Source: Laetiporus sulphureus 93-53 (taxonomy: Eukaryota; Basidiomycota; Agaricomycetes; Polyporales; Laetiporaceae). From it: a stretch of 10,148 bases of DNA. The DNA lies in the NCBI RefSeq assembly GCF_001632365.1, contig NW_024468644.1, forward strand, positions 1-10,148, given 5' to 3'. Below the pieces are notes generated by a model, which did no database searches, was not told where the DNA came from, and saw only the letters and a program-made list of their open reading frames with translations. Position numbers and translations under genes: made by a program. Shown here in pieces: positions 8,313 to 10,148 of the stretch (position 1 is the first letter of the stretch; every line of letters begins with the position of its first letter).

Positions 8313-8329
8313 TTGGAGCAATCACTATA

Positions 8330-9040
8330 ATTGTGGATGTTCATATATATAGCACTGTGTAAAGGCCAATTGAACACTTGTGTGTGAACATAGTTTGCAA
8401 ATTGTAGCATACCTGACATGAATGGCTCAAATCCTGCTCTTACTTTTGGTTATACAGTGGGTGATCAAAGTATGAAACACTTGCTTGCTTTTCACTATCA
8501 GCATTATATTTTCAGTTTTGTCGCAAATATAGTCACCTGTAAAATTTAAACAACCAGTTGTGGTCAGCGAATTTGAGAAGGAGACCCGCTGGCCAGCTTT
8601 CACTGTGTGTTCACCAGGCAAGCATGGCCATAACTTGACAGGGTGCCATGGCCATCATGTGTGAAAGGTGCCACAGCCAAGATTGTGGCCCAAAGGCCCT
8701 TGAAGAGGACGCTACTCAAGCCAATAGACACAGGGCAGAAGGTTGACTCCTCCAAGCTTTTAAACTCTTTGCATATGCCCACCTTTACCAGTGTACATGC
8801 CCACAACTGTCGACACGTGCTCTCAGACAGGCCACATATAAGGCTGTGTGGACATACATAAGCAGACATGGACCCATCGAGAAGAGTGCGGACCCACCAA
8901 AAGTTACTTGGTAAGGAAGAAAGGTTACCCTCTGGACCAAATACGCACACATCCATCCCCCCATTGTGCTGAATAAGGCAAAAAGCAATCAAGCCCTCCT
9001 CACACACCCTTTTAGGACACACTTTGAAAGCAGCCCCTCT
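8330..9040. other. Intergenic spacer, no gene recognised
   Basis: About 700 nt between the second paralog and the promoter region of the Clp1-like gene. Open frames on both strands (for example minus 8600-9022) show no domain or splice chain. A TATAA-like string lies at 8837-8841, too far from the next start to assign. No repeat or RNA gene is seen. Confidence 0.45.
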
Positions 9041-9049
9041 TGCCCGCGG

Positions 9050-9201
9050 ATTTTCTATGTTAGCTCTGGCTTGTACCTCTCCTTCGCCCCTGCTGGTCCC
9101 TCTGTTCCCGCCTTACTGTCTCTCACCTGCACGTCGAAACATCAAGACAACACACAACCAAGGAGCGTGTCTAATCATCGTTATCACCTGTCGCAGCAAT
9201 C
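9050..9201 (+). promoter_or_regulatory. Likely core promoter and 5' leader of the Clp1-like gene
   Basis: A pyrimidine-rich tract (about 9065-9130) changes to an A/C-rich stretch (CGAAACATCAAGACAACACAC, about 9134-9155) shortly before the ATG at 9202. This CT-to-CA pattern is common around transcription starts in filamentous fungi. The exact start cannot be set from sequence. Confidence 0.35.
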
Positions 9202-10148
9202 ATGGGTGTTTACACCAATCCCCACATGGCAGCTCGCAAGGGTTCGCACATCGACACCTCCACTTACACCTTTACCAGCCATGCCAATGTCATCCTCCTT
9301 CTCAGCCTCAAAGGCTCCCAGACGTCTGCCTCCTCCTTTTTCAAGAACAATGCATCGATCTCCATTGCCACTACTATCATCTACATGTCATCTTCCCACC
9401 GACGGGCACGAGCCTTCAGAAACTTCCACTCAGAATACACCGATGAGGAAGCCTACCACCGCCGGCATTCTCATTCATGCTCGCTGTTCCCATCCACGAA
9501 TGTCAAGTTCGAGTTCGAGCTGAATCCGTCAGATGAGCTGGAGCACCCGCTCGAGAGGGCCACGTGCATCTGCACCCACTCCAAGCACATCCTGCGCAAG
9601 AGCGCAAAGGGGTCTATTATTCTGCCCCACATACTCAACCGTCCAGCCTATTGTGCTGTCCCTGCATCGCAGTTTAAGCCTATCGACCTGAAGCTTGCAC
9701 AAATACCCGTCGAGTATATACAGGATTCATTTGCTGAGCTCAGGCCTGGGTACGTAACCAGTGTCTGTCATGCTTGTGTATCTAACCTGCCTGCTTTCTT
9801 CCTCACAGCATGCTCAACATACTTGCATCAGTGGAGTTCAAATCGATTTGCGATACTGGCGAGAACCTTCCGAAGGAGGTTTCACTGTCCGTGAACGATG
9901 ACTTTTCTGATGCGCCGACACATATCTTTGCAATACATGATCACCAGCCAGACCACCTCCGGAAATACATCATGCTCTACCCCACACACCATCTTGTCTG
10001 GGTCACGAATTGCATCAAACTGCTCAAGTTTGCATCCTCGCATCCTGGGCAGCTCACCTCTGGTGAGCCATACACCATCTCCGTCATCCCACTGCGCATC
10101 TTGCACTCTGCAACCTTTGCCGACCTCGTGGCCTACATCTACTCCAAA
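9202..10148 (+). CDS. Clp1-like (clampless1 family) protein, 5' part (3' end beyond window)
   Basis: Exons 9202-9749 and 9809-10148 joined over a 59-nt intron (GTACGT..CACAG, phase 2), giving 296 codons with no stop before the window edge. The ATG context is AATCATGG. The N-terminal half is Ser/Thr/His-rich; the more conserved-looking part begins near residue 100 (KFEFELNPSDELEHPL, a CICTH motif, LNRPAYCAVPASQFK, IPVEYIQDSFAELRPG) and continues across the splice into LNILASVEFKSICDTGENL, SDAPTHIFAIHDH, and HLRKYIMLYPTHHLV. From memory of the family this matches basidiomycete Clp1, a regulator needed for clamp-cell formation and the A mating-type pathway in Coprinopsis, with a homologue in Ustilago. 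No enzyme motif, signal peptide or membrane segment is visible. The frame is clean, unlike the GATA-like gene. Several genomes carry extra Clp1-like copies, so this need not be the developmental orthologue. Confidence 0.55.

Noticed and set aside
8600..9022. Minus-strand open frame in the spacer
   Set aside because: No recognisable domain, overlaps another unrelated open frame, and lies in the likely upstream region of the Clp1-like gene.
8966..9523. Alternative plus-strand frames overlapping the start of the Clp1-like gene
   Set aside because: Pro/Ser/His-rich shadow translations from the pyrimidine-rich leader; they lack the splice continuity and family-like segments of the frame starting at 9202.

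Overview
The window looks like nuclear DNA of a filamentous basidiomycete, most likely an agaricomycete. Reasons: every gene model needs short introns (48-60 nt) with GT..AG ends; the first protein has the paired zinc fingers of the fungal OrsD family; the GC-rich middle carries a basidiomycete-type GATA-like finger; and the right edge carries what looks like a Clp1 (clampless1) family protein, known from clamp-forming basidiomycetes. This is read by eye, with no database search.

Layout. (1) 1-1735, minus: 5' part (509 codons, five exons) of an OrsD-type multi-zinc-finger protein, running off the left edge. (2) 1736-2535: AT-rich spacer with no recognisable gene. (3) 2706-3939, plus: a six-exon gene for a lysine-rich protein of unknown function (326 aa). 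(4) 4128-6389, minus: a GC-rich GATA-like zinc-finger factor gene whose coding signal changes frame many times, so it is a pseudogene or contains assembly indels. (5) 6759-6940, minus: a tRNA-like sequence with A and B boxes and an 8-nt duplication in the T loop, perhaps a SINE head. (6) 7104-8277, plus: a second six-exon gene (305 aa), paralogous to (3), with the same five intron positions and phases. (7) 8330-9040: spacer. (8) 9202 to the right edge, plus: Clp1-like gene, two exons, open at the 3' end.

The most distinctive content is the paralog pair. The copies lie about 4.4 kb apart in the same orientation, on either side of the GATA-like gene. They share a candidate zinc-binding Cys-Cys...His-Cys set, a 60-nt upstream block matching at 56 of 60 positions with a perfect 6-5-6 inverted repeat, and similarity just past the stop codon. 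The block is more alike than most of the coding sequence. I do not recognise the protein family.

Base composition is patchy: the GATA-like block and the tRNA-like element are clearly GC-rich, while the OrsD gene and both paralogs are less so. This suggests an older gene region interrupted or bordered by accessory sequence. No operon-like or pathway link between the genes is visible; a functional link between the OrsD protein, the paralogs and the Clp1-like gene is not supported.
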